From Pseudomonas oryzihabitans (GTDB taxonomy: Bacteria > Pseudomonadota > Gammaproteobacteria > Pseudomonadales > Pseudomonadaceae), in assembly GCF_007665395.1 (NCBI RefSeq), contig NZ_VDND01000002.1, positions 62,001 through 126,000 of the forward strand: a DNA stretch of 64,000 nt, in the 5' to 3' direction. How positions within the stretch are numbered: the stretch's first letter is position 1; each line of letters starts with the position of its first letter. Under the pieces are notes generated by a model. That model was not told the DNA's origin. It saw only the letters and a list, made by a program, of their open reading frames with translations, and searched no databases. Of the stretch, positions 31,584-39,143 are shown in pieces. The position numbers and the translations under genes are program-made.

Positions 31584-32471
31584 ATGAATCTGGATGACCT
31601 GGCCGCCTTCGCCGCCGTGGCCGAGGCGCGCAGCTTTCGCGGGGCGGCCTATCGGCGTGGGGTGGCGGCCTCGTCCCTGAGCGATGCGGTCCGCCGCCTG
31701 GAACGCGAGCTGGAGGTGCGGCTGCTGCATCGCACCACCCGCAGCGTGACGCCCACCGACGCCGGCCAGCGCCTGCTGGAACGCCTGAGCCCGGCCCTGC
31801 GCGAGGTGCACGAAGCGCTGGACGCCATCAATGCCGAGGGCGCGAGTCCGGTGGGTAGCCTGAGGCTCAACGTGCCCACCATCGTCGCCCGGGTATTGCT
31901 GCCGCCACTGCTGGGGCCCTTTCTGGCCGCCTATCCCGGCATCCGCCTGGAGGTGGTGGCGGACGACCGGCTGATCGATGTGCTGGCGGCCGGCTACGAC
32001 GCCGGGGTGCGCTACGACGAGCACCTGGAGGGCGACATGATCACCGTGCCCCTGGGCCCGGCCAGCCAGAGATTCGCCGTGGCCGCCTCGCCGGCCTACC
32101 TGGCGCGCCACGGCGTACCGCGGCATCCCGCCGATCTCCAGGACCATTCCTGCATCGGTCATCGCTTCGCCAGTGGCCTGGTGGCGCCCTGGGGCTTCGA
32201 GCGCGGCAGCGAGAGGGTGCAGATCCAGCCCGGACAACGACTGCTGGCGTCCACCCTGGACCTGGAACTGCAGGGTGCCCTGGAGGGCATCGGCTTGATC
32301 TGCTCCTTCGCCGACTACCTGGCCGAGCCGCTGGCGGACGGTCGGCTGGTCGAGGTGCTGGCGGACTGGTCCAGCCCCTTCCCCGGGCCGCGGCTCTACT
32401 ATGCGGATCGTCGTCACCTGCCCGCCCCGCTGCGCGCCTTCGTCGCCTTCCTGCGCGAGCGTCACGGCTAG
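31584..32471 (+). CDS. LysR-family transcriptional regulator
   Basis: A 295-residue regulator. I prefer ATG 31584 (MNLDDLAAFAAVAEARSF), as it gives the standard LysR N-terminus. An in-frame ATG at 31542 adds 14 atypical residues. The helix-turn-helix is FRGAAYRRGVAASSLSDAVRRLE, and the effector domain starts near residue 90. It is divergent from the aldo/keto reductase gene. A 92-bp gap with a micro-ORF separates it from selB. Confidence 0.88.
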   Translation: MNLDDLAAFAAVAEARSFRGAAYRRGVAASSLSDAVRRLERELEVRLLHRTTRSVTPTDAGQRLLERLSPALREVHEALDAINAEGASPVGSLRLNVPTIVARVLLPPLLGPFLAAYPGIRLEVVADDRLIDVLAAGYDAGVRYDEHLEGDMITVPLGPASQRFAVAASPAYLARHGVPRHPADLQDHSCIGHRFASGLVAPWGFERGSERVQIQPGQRLLASTLDLELQGALEGIGLICSFADYLAEPLADGRLVEVLADWSSPFPGPRLYYADRRHLPAPLRAFVAFLRERHG

Positions 32472-32525
32472 GCGAGGTTGGCGGGCGCCGTTACCCTGGG
32501 AGCTTGTCTGTCGTCTGGAGTCCCC

Positions 32526-32567
32526 ATGACGTTCGCGTTTTCCCGCCCGCAGGTACGACCCTCATGA
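32526..32567 (+). other. micro-ORF overlapping the selB start
   Basis: ATG at 32526 has GGAG 6 bases upstream and encodes [13 protein letters not shown], then TGA at 32565-32567, which overlaps the selB ATG (32564). Translational coupling is possible. It could equally be the remains of a deleted upstream gene or a chance frame. Confidence 0.3.
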
Positions 32568-34477
32568 TCATCGGCACCGCCGGCCACATCGACCACGGCA
32601 AGACCGCGCTGATCCAGGCCCTGACCGGCGTCGCCGGGGATCGGCGCCGCGAAGAGCAGGCGCGCGGCATCACCATCGACCTGGGCTACGTCTACGCCGA
32701 CCTGGGCGATGGCCAGCTCACCGGCTTCATCGACGTGCCGGGCCATGAGCGCTTCGTGCACAACATGCTGGCCGGGGCCAGCGGCCTGGACCTGGCCTTG
32801 CTGGTGGTGGCTGCCGACGACGGCGTCATGCCGCAGACCCGCGAGCACCTGGCGATCCTCGAACTGCTCGGTATCCCCCGGGCGCTGGTGGCCGTGACCA
32901 AGGCCGACCGGGTAGGCGCGGAGCGTCTCGCCGCGGTGCGGCAGGAGGTCTTTGCGCTGCTCGCCGGCGGTCCCTTCGCCGAAGCGACCTTGTATCCGGT
33001 GGCCAGTCCCAGCGGCGCGGGCATCGCCGAGCTGCGCGCCGCCCTGCTCGCCGCCTTGGGCGAGGAGCGCGCGCGCAATGCCCGGGGCGGTTTCCGCCTG
33101 GCGGTGGACCGGGTGTTCAGCGTCGCCGGGGCCGGGGTGGTGGTCACCGGCACCGCCTTCGCTGGCCAGGTGGCGGTGGGCGACGAACTCGTCCTCACCC
33201 CGCGCGGCCAGCGGCTGCGGATACGTGGCCTGCACGCCCAGAATCGCGCGGCCGAGACGGCGCGGGCCGGCCAGCGCGTCTCCCTCAATCTGGCCGGTGA
33301 GCGCCTGAGCACCGACAGCATCGCCCGTGGCGACTGGCTGGTGGCCGAGGCGCTGCATGCGCCCACCACTCGGATCGACGTCGAGCTGCGCCTGCTGCCC
33401 GGCGAGGCACGCCACCTGGCCCATTGGACGCCGGTGCACGTGCACCTCGGCGCCCAGGATCTCACCGGTCGCGTCGCCCTGCTGGAGGGCGACAGCCTGG
33501 CGCCGGGTGCCTCGGCCCTGGCGCAGTTGGTACTCAATGCGCCGCTGCACGGGGTGCATGGTGATCGCCTGGTGCTGCGCGACCAGTCCGCCCAGCGCAC
33601 CCTGGGCGGCGCCCGGTTGCTCGATCCCTTCGCCCCGGCGCGTCATCGCCGCACTCCGCAGCGCCTGGCGCAGCTCCAGGCGTTACGCCAGGGCGGCCTG
33701 GAAGAGGCGCTGCCCGAGCTGCTGGCCCAGGCCGACGGCGGCCTCGATCCGCGGCTGCTGGCCCGGCAGTTCAACCGGCCCGAAGGTGACTGGCAGCTGC
33801 CGACGGATAGCCTGAGGGTAGAGACGAGAGTGGGTCCGCGGCTGTTCGCCTTGCCGCTGTGGCAGGGGGCGCTGGTCCGGTTGAGCGAGGCGCTGGCCAC
33901 CTTCCACCAGGAGCAACCCGACGAACTGGGTCCGGATCGCGATCGCCTGCGGCGCATCGCGGCGCCGGAGCTGGAACGCCCCGTCTATCTGGCCCTGCTG
34001 GAGACGGCCCTGGCCGAGGGGCGGCTGCAGAGCAGCGGTCCCTGGCTGCACCTGCCCGATCACCGGGTGCGCCTCACCGCGGGGGAGGAGGGGCTCAAGG
34101 CCCGGCTCTGGCCGCTGCTGGAGGCCCAGCGTTTCGATCCGCCCTGGACCCGGGACCTGGCCAAGGCCCTCGGCCAGCCGGAGGCTGAGGTGCGGTTGCT
34201 GTTGCGCAAGCTGGCCCGGCTGGGGGAACTGACCCAGGTGGTCAAGGATCTCTTCTATCCCCAGGCGAGCCTGGAAGCCGCCGCGCGCGAGGCCTTGCGC
34301 CTGGAGCGCGAAGCCGGGATCATTCGCGCCGCGGCCTTTCGCGATGCCCTCGGCATCGGTCGCAAGCGCAGCATCCAGATCCTCGAATGCCTGGATCGCA
34401 TCGGCTTCACCCGTCGCTTCGGCGACGAGCGCCGGGTCCGCCCGGACAGCGCCTGGGCCCGCGCGGCCGAGGGCTAG
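32564..34477 (+). CDS. selB: selenocysteine-specific elongation factor SelB
   Basis: A 637-residue GTPase of the usual SelB length. G1 is GHIDHGKT, G3 DVPGHERF, and G4 TKAD. Beta-barrel domains follow, and from about residue 370 winged-helix domains that bind the SECIS hairpin, ending in [30 protein letters not shown]. It delivers Sec-tRNA to UGA codons. The tRNA-Sec gene lies 9 bp downstream, so both are probably one unit. selA and formate dehydrogenase genes, often neighbours of selB, are not in the window. Confidence 0.96.
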   Translation: MIIGTAGHIDHGKTALIQALTGVAGDRRREEQARGITIDLGYVYADLGDGQLTGFIDVPGHERFVHNMLAGASGLDLALLVVAADDGVMPQTREHLAILELLGIPRALVAVTKADRVGAERLAAVRQEVFALLAGGPFAEATLYPVASPSGAGIAELRAALLAALGEERARNARGGFRLAVDRVFSVAGAGVVVTGTAFAGQVAVGDELVLTPRGQRLRIRGLHAQNRAAETARAGQRVSLNLAGERLSTDSIARGDWLVAEALHAPTTRIDVELRLLPGEARHLAHWTPVHVHLGAQDLTGRVALLEGDSLAPGASALAQLVLNAPLHGVHGDRLVLRDQSAQRTLGGARLLDPFAPARHRRTPQRLAQLQALRQGGLEEALPELLAQADGGLDPRLLARQFNRPEGDWQLPTDSLRVETRVGPRLFALPLWQGALVRLSEALATFHQEQPDELGPDRDRLRRIAAPELERPVYLALLETALAEGRLQSSGPWLHLPDHRVRLTAGEEGLKARLWPLLEAQRFDPPWTRDLAKALGQPEAEVRLLLRKLARLGELTQVVKDLFYPQASLEAAAREALRLEREAGIIRAAAFRDALGIGRKRSIQILECLDRIGFTRRFGDERRVRPDSAWARAAEG

Positions 34478-34486
34478 CACCTCAGA

Positions 34487-34582
34487 GGAAGGCAATCACG
34501 CCCGGTGGCGTGGCCGGGCTTCAAACCCGGTTGGGGACGGCAGCCGTTCCCGGGTGGGTTCGACTCCCACTGCCTTCCGCCA
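34487..34582 (+). tRNA. selC: tRNA-Sec (UCA anticodon)
   Basis: A 96-nt tRNA including the encoded CCA. The acceptor stem has 8 pairs (GGAAGGCA with TGCCTTCC), as in bacterial tRNA-Sec. The anticodon stem is CCGGG/CCCGG with loop CTTCAAA giving anticodon TCA, the variable arm is long, and the T arm is GTGGG-TTCGACT-CCCAC. It directly follows selB. Its 3' end is a well-known class of integration site, and a second, degenerate copy of its last 25 bases occurs at 39034-39058. Confidence 0.97.
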
Positions 34583-34585
34583 TTT
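34561..34585 (+). repeat. direct repeat A: selC 3' end (candidate att site)
   Basis: Covers the T loop to CCA end of tRNA-Sec plus ATTT-type flank. 23 of 25 positions equal those of 39034-39058. Confidence 0.6.
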
Positions 34586-34613
34586 CTGCCCTAGGCACCC
34601 TCCGCTCACACTG

Positions 34614-34714
34614 CTTGCAAATCTGCAAGTGGCGTTTCGCCATTGCCGCTCAGGCCGGCTGGCCATAGGCCTTATGCTGGGGGCGTTGTCCCGTCCTAGA
34701 GCGTTTGCAAACGC
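34614..34714. promoter_or_regulatory. two TTGCAA palindromes upstream of the DUF485-symporter genes
   Basis: CTTGCA-AATC-TGCAAG at 34614-34629, and the perfect 14-bp palindrome GCGTTTGCAAACGC at 34701-34714. Both contain a TTGCAA core and lie 65-166 bp before the DUF485 start. TTTGCAAA-type sites are bound by short-chain fatty acid regulators (RamB/PccR class) in other bacteria, which fits a carboxylate symporter. The link is an inference. Confidence 0.45.
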
Positions 34715-34779
34715 CATCGTGGTCTGGTCGTTCGCGGCCCTTGCCTCCCTGCCGTCCTTCGTCGTCTGGAGTACGGATC

Positions 34780-35103
34780 ATGTCCATTCCTTCCGCTATC
34801 CCCTGGGAACTCATCAGCCGTGACACGGAGTTCGTCGCCACCACACGCGCTAAGGCGCGACTGGTCACGGCGCTCATGGTGGTCGCGGCCCTGTACTACT
34901 TCGCCTTGCCCCTGGGAGCCTCGTTGCTCAAGCCGCTGTTCCAGCAAAGCCTGGTGGGCCAGCTGAATGTCGGCCTGGTCTTCGCGCTGTCGCAGTATCC
35001 AGTGGGCGCCCTGCTGGCGCTGGCCTATCTGCGCGGTACCCGCATCATCGATGCCCGCTTGCAGGCGGTGCGCCAGCGTTATCTGGCGGAGGTGAAGCCA
35101 TGA
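34780..35103 (+). CDS. DUF485 family membrane protein
   Basis: A 107-residue protein starting at ATG 34780 with TGGAG upstream. It has two hydrophobic helices (VTALMVVAALYYFALPLGASLL and LNVGLVFALSQYPVGALLALAYL) separated by a short loop, the DUF485 (YjcH-like) pattern. YjcH-type proteins are encoded with ActP acetate symporters and probably assist them. The stop overlaps the symporter start by 4 bp (ATGA). Confidence 0.88.
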   Translation: MSIPSAIPWELISRDTEFVATTRAKARLVTALMVVAALYYFALPLGASLLKPLFQQSLVGQLNVGLVFALSQYPVGALLALAYLRGTRIIDARLQAVRQRYLAEVKP

Positions 35104-36944
35104 GTCGTCATCTTTTAGGGCCGGGAGCGGCGCTCCTGGCGCTCTGGACAATGGCGCCCCCGGCCTTCGCCGCCGAAGCCGTGGTGAGCGCCGACTATCG
35201 CACCCTGACCTTCAGCGTCTTCGGCGCCATCCTGCTGCTGACGCTGCTGGTCACCGCCTGGGCGGCGCGCCAGAATCGTTCGGCGAGTGCCTTCTATACG
35301 GCCGGTGGCGGGATCAGCGGTCGGCAGAATGGCCTGGCCATCGCCGGAGACTACCTGTCCGCGGCGGCCTTCCTCGGCGTCTCGGGGTTGATCGCCCTCT
35401 ATGGCTTCGACGGCATTCTCTATGTGGTGGGCTTCTTCGTCGGCTTCGTCCCCGTGCTGTTGCTGGTGGCCGAGCCGTGCCGCAACCTGGGGCGCTACAC
35501 CCTCGGCGATGTCCTGGCCTTTCGCAATGGCTTCCGGGCGGCCAAGAGCGCGGGCGCCGTCTCCAGCGTGGTCGTAGCCATCTGTTACCTGATCCCCCAG
35601 GTAGTGGGTGGTGCGGTGATCATCAAGGCGTTGATCGGCGTGCCGTTCGAGCTATCGGTGGCGTTGGTCGGGGGGCTGATGCTGATCTACGTGTTCTTCG
35701 GCGGCATGCTGGCGACCACCTGGGTGCAGTTGATCAAGGCGGTGCTGCTGATCTTCACCTGTTTCCTGCTGGTGGCGCTGGCCTGGGCGCCGTTCGGCTT
35801 CCGCATTCCTACCTTTCTCGGCACCCTGGCCGCTGATCCGGCGCTGCGTACCTACCTGGGGCTCCTGGCGCCAGGGCAGGAGGGGACGCGCGCCTTCTTC
35901 GAACCAGGTCTCTATCTGAAGAATCCGGTAGAGCAATTCTCGCTGGGGCTGGCCCTGGTACTGGGCACCGCGGCCATGCCCCACGTCTTGATGAGGTTCT
36001 TCACCGTGAGCGATGCCGAGCGGGCACGCAGCTCGGTGCTCTGGGCGATGCTGGCCATCGGCGTCTGCCATCTGTTCATCATCGGCATAGGCTTCGCCGC
36101 CGCCTATTACGTCGGCTCGGCGACCATCGCCGGCTTCGACAAGGGCGGCAACCTGGCGGCACCCTTGCTGGCGCAATTCCTCGGCGGTGGCGCCGAGAGT
36201 CTGCTGGGCAACTTCCTGCTGGCCTTCGTCGCCGCCGTGGCCTTCGCCACCATCGTCGCGGTGGTGGCCGGGCTAGCCCTGGCCGCCGCCTCGGCGCTGG
36301 CGCACGATATCTACGTAGGCGCCGTGCGCGGTGGTCAGGTCAGCGAGCGCGAGCAACTGCTGGCCGCCCGCCTGGCCACCGTGGCGGTGAGCCTGGTCGC
36401 CATCGTGCTCAGCATCCTGGCCAAGGGACAGAACGTCGCCCACCTGGTGGGGCTGGCCTATGCGGTAGCGGCCTCGGCCAATCTGCCAGCCTTGCTGCTG
36501 ACCCTCTACTGGCGACGCTGCACCACCGCCGGGGTGTTGGCCGGCGTGATCGGCGGCACCCTCGCGGCGGTGGTCCTGGTGTTGGTCTCACCGAACATGA
36601 CCTATCCCCAGGCCGTGCGGGCTGCCGCGGAGCAGCGGGTCGCTCAGCTGCAACAACGACTGGATGCCTTGCCGGTCGGTGCCGAGCGCGCCGCCGTGGA
36701 AGCCAGCCAAGCCCAGGCGCGGCAAACGGTGGCCGGTATCGCCCCGGATGCGACCAGCCTGGTGGGCCTGGCCCAGCCGCTGATCACCCTGCGCAATCCT
36801 GGCTTGATCTCCATTCCGCTGGGCTTCCTGTTGGTGATCCTGGTGTCGCTGCTGCGCCGCGATCCGCTCAGCGAAGGACGCTGGGCCGAGATGCTGGTGC
36901 GCCAACACACCGGTCTGGGTATCGACGGCCCGGTCGCCCATTGA
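35100..36944 (+). CDS. ActP-like sodium:solute (monocarboxylate) symporter with C-terminal insert
   Basis: A 614-residue SSS-family transporter with a signal-like first helix and about 13 transmembrane helices. Conserved segments include FYTAGGGISGRQNGLAIAGDYLSAAAFLG and YTLGDVLAFR. It probably imports acetate or another short carboxylate with Na+. It is some 60 residues longer than E. coli ActP because of a segment at about 500-560 rich in A, Q, E and R (QRVAQLQQRLDALPVGAERA), predicted to be helical and non-membrane. The partner DUF485 gene overlaps upstream, and a nitrilase gene follows after 54 bp. Confidence 0.88.
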   Translation: MSRHLLGPGAALLALWTMAPPAFAAEAVVSADYRTLTFSVFGAILLLTLLVTAWAARQNRSASAFYTAGGGISGRQNGLAIAGDYLSAAAFLGVSGLIALYGFDGILYVVGFFVGFVPVLLLVAEPCRNLGRYTLGDVLAFRNGFRAAKSAGAVSSVVVAICYLIPQVVGGAVIIKALIGVPFELSVALVGGLMLIYVFFGGMLATTWVQLIKAVLLIFTCFLLVALAWAPFGFRIPTFLGTLAADPALRTYLGLLAPGQEGTRAFFEPGLYLKNPVEQFSLGLALVLGTAAMPHVLMRFFTVSDAERARSSVLWAMLAIGVCHLFIIGIGFAAAYYVGSATIAGFDKGGNLAAPLLAQFLGGGAESLLGNFLLAFVAAVAFATIVAVVAGLALAAASALAHDIYVGAVRGGQVSEREQLLAARLATVAVSLVAIVLSILAKGQNVAHLVGLAYAVAASANLPALLLTLYWRRCTTAGVLAGVIGGTLAAVVLVLVSPNMTYPQAVRAAAEQRVAQLQQRLDALPVGAERAAVEASQAQARQTVAGIAPDATSLVGLAQPLITLRNPGLISIPLGFLLVILVSLLRRDPLSEGRWAEMLVRQHTGLGIDGPVAH

Positions 36945-36998
36945 TCCTGCCGGGCGACGCGTGTCGCCCGGTCCTTTCCTCCCTAGAAGGGCTCTGTC

Positions 36999-38033
36999 AT
37001 GACCTCTCTTGCTTCGCTCAAGGCGGCGGCGTGCCACGTCGCGCCGGTGTTCCTGGATAAAACCGCTACCACCGCCAAGGCCATCGACCTGATTCGCGAG
37101 GCCGCCGCCAACGGCGCCGAGCTGGTGGTCTTTCCTGAATCCTACATCCCGGCCTTTCCCATCTGGGCGGCGCTATGGTCGCCGCTGCTCAACCACGATC
37201 TGTTCGAGGCCATGGTGCACAACAGCCTCTATCCCGCCGGGCCCGAGCTGGCGGCGATCCGCGCCGAGGCCAAGCGTCGCGGAGTGTTCGTCTCCCTGGG
37301 CTTCAGCGAACGCAGCGAGGTGAGCGCGGGCTGTATCTGGAACAGCAACGTGCTGATCGGCGACGAGGGGGAGGTGCTGGTGCACCACCGCAAACTGGTG
37401 CCGACCTTCTACGAGAAGCTGGTGTGGGCCTCCGGCGATGGCGAGGGTCTGCGGGTGGCCGATACCCGCATCGGCCGGATCGGCGCCCTGATCTGCGGGG
37501 AGAACACCAATCCCCTGGCGCGCTACGCCCTGATGGCCCAGGGCGAGCAACTGCATATCTCCTGCTGGCCGGCGCTATGGCCGACGCGTCCACCGGCGGA
37601 CGGTGGCAATTTCGACAATGTGGCGGCCAACCGCATCCGCGCGGGCGCCCATTCGTTCGAGGCCAAGGCCTTCGGCATCCTCTGTGCGGGCTACATGGAT
37701 GCGGGGATGCGGGAATTCCTCTTGGCGCGCGATCCAGCGGTGGCTACTATCCTCGATGACACGCCGCGTGGTGCCACTCTGTTCCTCGACCCCACCGGCA
37801 GCCAGCTCGGCGGAATGTTGCAGCACGAAGAGGGCATCCTCTACGCCGATCTCGATCTCAATCGCTGCATCGAGCCCAAGCAATTCCACGACGTGGTCGG
37901 CTACTACAACCGCTTCGATATCTTCGACCTGCAGGTGGAGCGCCGTCGGCACCAACCGGTGCGCTGGCAGGGTGAGAACGCCTTGGCGAGTCCCTGGCCC
38001 TCAATAGGCGTAGAGCGGATCGCTGGCGAATAG
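36999..38033 (+). CDS. nitrilase
   Basis: A 344-residue carbon-nitrogen hydrolase. The Glu-Lys-Cys triad is visible as FPESYIP, HRKLVPTFYEK and ALICGENTNPLARY. Most characterised nitrilases have CWEN around the cysteine, here it is CGEN, a variant I also associate with true nitrilases. It would convert R-CN to the acid and ammonia. Next to an ActP-like symporter, this suggests metabolism of a nitrile or its acid, but the substrate is unknown. The last 33 bp overlap the 3' end of the convergent LysR gene. Confidence 0.85.
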   Translation: MTSLASLKAAACHVAPVFLDKTATTAKAIDLIREAAANGAELVVFPESYIPAFPIWAALWSPLLNHDLFEAMVHNSLYPAGPELAAIRAEAKRRGVFVSLGFSERSEVSAGCIWNSNVLIGDEGEVLVHHRKLVPTFYEKLVWASGDGEGLRVADTRIGRIGALICGENTNPLARYALMAQGEQLHISCWPALWPTRPPADGGNFDNVAANRIRAGAHSFEAKAFGILCAGYMDAGMREFLLARDPAVATILDDTPRGATLFLDPTGSQLGGMLQHEEGILYADLDLNRCIEPKQFHDVVGYYNRFDIFDLQVERRRHQPVRWQGENALASPWPSIGVERIAGE

Positions 38034-38900
38034 CTGCTGGAGAAAGCCCACCACGGCCTTGATGCGCGGCGCGTAGCGCAGGTCGTGGTGCACGCTCAGC
38101 CAGAGGTCACGACGGACCTCCACTTCCCGGGCGAGGATGCGTTGCAGACCGAAACGCTGGGCGCCGGCGAATTCGGGCAAGAGCACCAGGCCGCTACCGG
38201 CGGCGGCGGCAAACATCTGCGCCAGCATGCTGCTGGACTGGAACACTACCTGGGCCTCGGGGACGGCTTCCTCCAGCCAGCGTACCGCCTCGATCTGCAC
38301 CAGGTCGTCGATGTAGCCGACGAATTCGTGGGCGCTCAGCTCGGCCACCGTGCGCGGTTCGCCCAGGCGCGCCAGATAGGACGCCGACGTGTAGAGGTGC
38401 AGGGCGAAGCGCCCCAGGTGCTCCACGTCCAGGCCGCGCCCGCTGGGTTGGAAGAAGCTCAGGAAGATGTCGGCTTCGCGCCGGGTGACGTGCAGTTGCT
38501 GGGTGGAGGTGACCAGCTCCAGGGTGATGCGCGGATGGCTCTGGCTGAAGCGTGGCAGGTGCTGGGTGAGATAGAGGGAGGCGATACCTTCCATGGTGCC
38601 GATGCGTACCGGCCCGGCGGCTTCTCGCGCCTGACCGCCAAGGCTGGCCAGCGCGGCGGTATAGGCGCTGTCCATGGGGTCGGTGGCGGCGAGAACCTGG
38701 TGCCCAAGGGTATTGAGTTGCAAGCCCTTGGGCGTGCGCTCGAACAGGCTGGCGCCGAGGGCCTGTTCCAGGTGCGCCAGGCGGCGGCTGACGGTGGATT
38801 GGTCGACCTTCAGTCGCTTGGCCGCTCGCGCCAGGCTGCCGGCACGGGCCAGTTCGAGAAAGATACGCAGGTCATCCCAGTTCAGGTGTTTGGAGAACAT
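38001..38900 (-). CDS. LysR-family transcriptional regulator
   Basis: A 299-residue regulator. The N-terminus HLNWDDLRIFLELARAGSLARAAKRLKVDQSTVSRRLAHLEQAL is a classical winged helix-turn-helix, and the effector-binding domain begins near residue 95. It faces the nitrilase gene, overlapping it by 33 bp at the 3' end, so its target is not obvious from geometry. It is the last gene before the degenerate selC repeat and could regulate the symporter-nitrilase genes. Confidence 0.88.
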   Translation of the reverse strand: MFSKHLNWDDLRIFLELARAGSLARAAKRLKVDQSTVSRRLAHLEQALGASLFERTPKGLQLNTLGHQVLAATDPMDSAYTAALASLGGQAREAAGPVRIGTMEGIASLYLTQHLPRFSQSHPRITLELVTSTQQLHVTRREADIFLSFFQPSGRGLDVEHLGRFALHLYTSASYLARLGEPRTVAELSAHEFVGYIDDLVQIEAVRWLEEAVPEAQVVFQSSSMLAQMFAAAAGSGLVLLPEFAGAQRFGLQRILAREVEVRRDLWLSVHHDLRYAPRIKAVVGFLQQLFASDPLYAY

Positions 38901-39033
38901 GGCTCAAGACGGGCGGTGAGGGGCGCTGCCAGCTTGGCAGCATTGTGGTCGCCGGCCAAGGCCACTGGGTGGCTGGCATGGGACTAGCGGGCGCTGCGCT
39001 CCAGGCGGCGACCGGGCGAAAACTCAGACGAGT

Positions 39034-39058
39034 ACGACTCCTACTGCCCTCCGCCATT
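39034..39058 (+). repeat. direct repeat B: degenerate copy of the selC 3' end
   Basis: Matches 34561-34585 at 23 of 25 positions (differences at the 8th and 15th base), continuing to GCCATTTT. No tRNA 5' half is present, so this is not a gene. It looks like the far end of an insertion at selC. Confidence 0.6.
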
Positions 39059-39061
39059 TTG

Positions 39062-39117
39062 GCGCTGGCGAAGGGACCCTCACCCTAGCCCTCTCCCAGG
39101 GGGAGAGGGGACTGTTT
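39062..39117. repeat. CCCTCTCCC hairpin repeat
   Basis: A copy of the CCCTCACCC...GGGGAGAGGGG element of 24.4 and 46.7 kb, here single. It lies in the 243-bp gap between the LysR gene and the end of nasA, which otherwise holds only the selC-like repeat. Confidence 0.6.
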
Positions 39118-39143
39118 CGGCGCGGTTGATTGCGTCCTTAATC

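Noticed and set aside
32526..32567. Micro-ORF as the C-terminus of selA
   Set aside because: The 13 residues are too few to assign. Recorded only as a micro-ORF.
39001..39058. A second tRNA-Sec gene
   Set aside because: Only the 3' 25 bases match. No acceptor 5' strand, D arm or anticodon arm is found.
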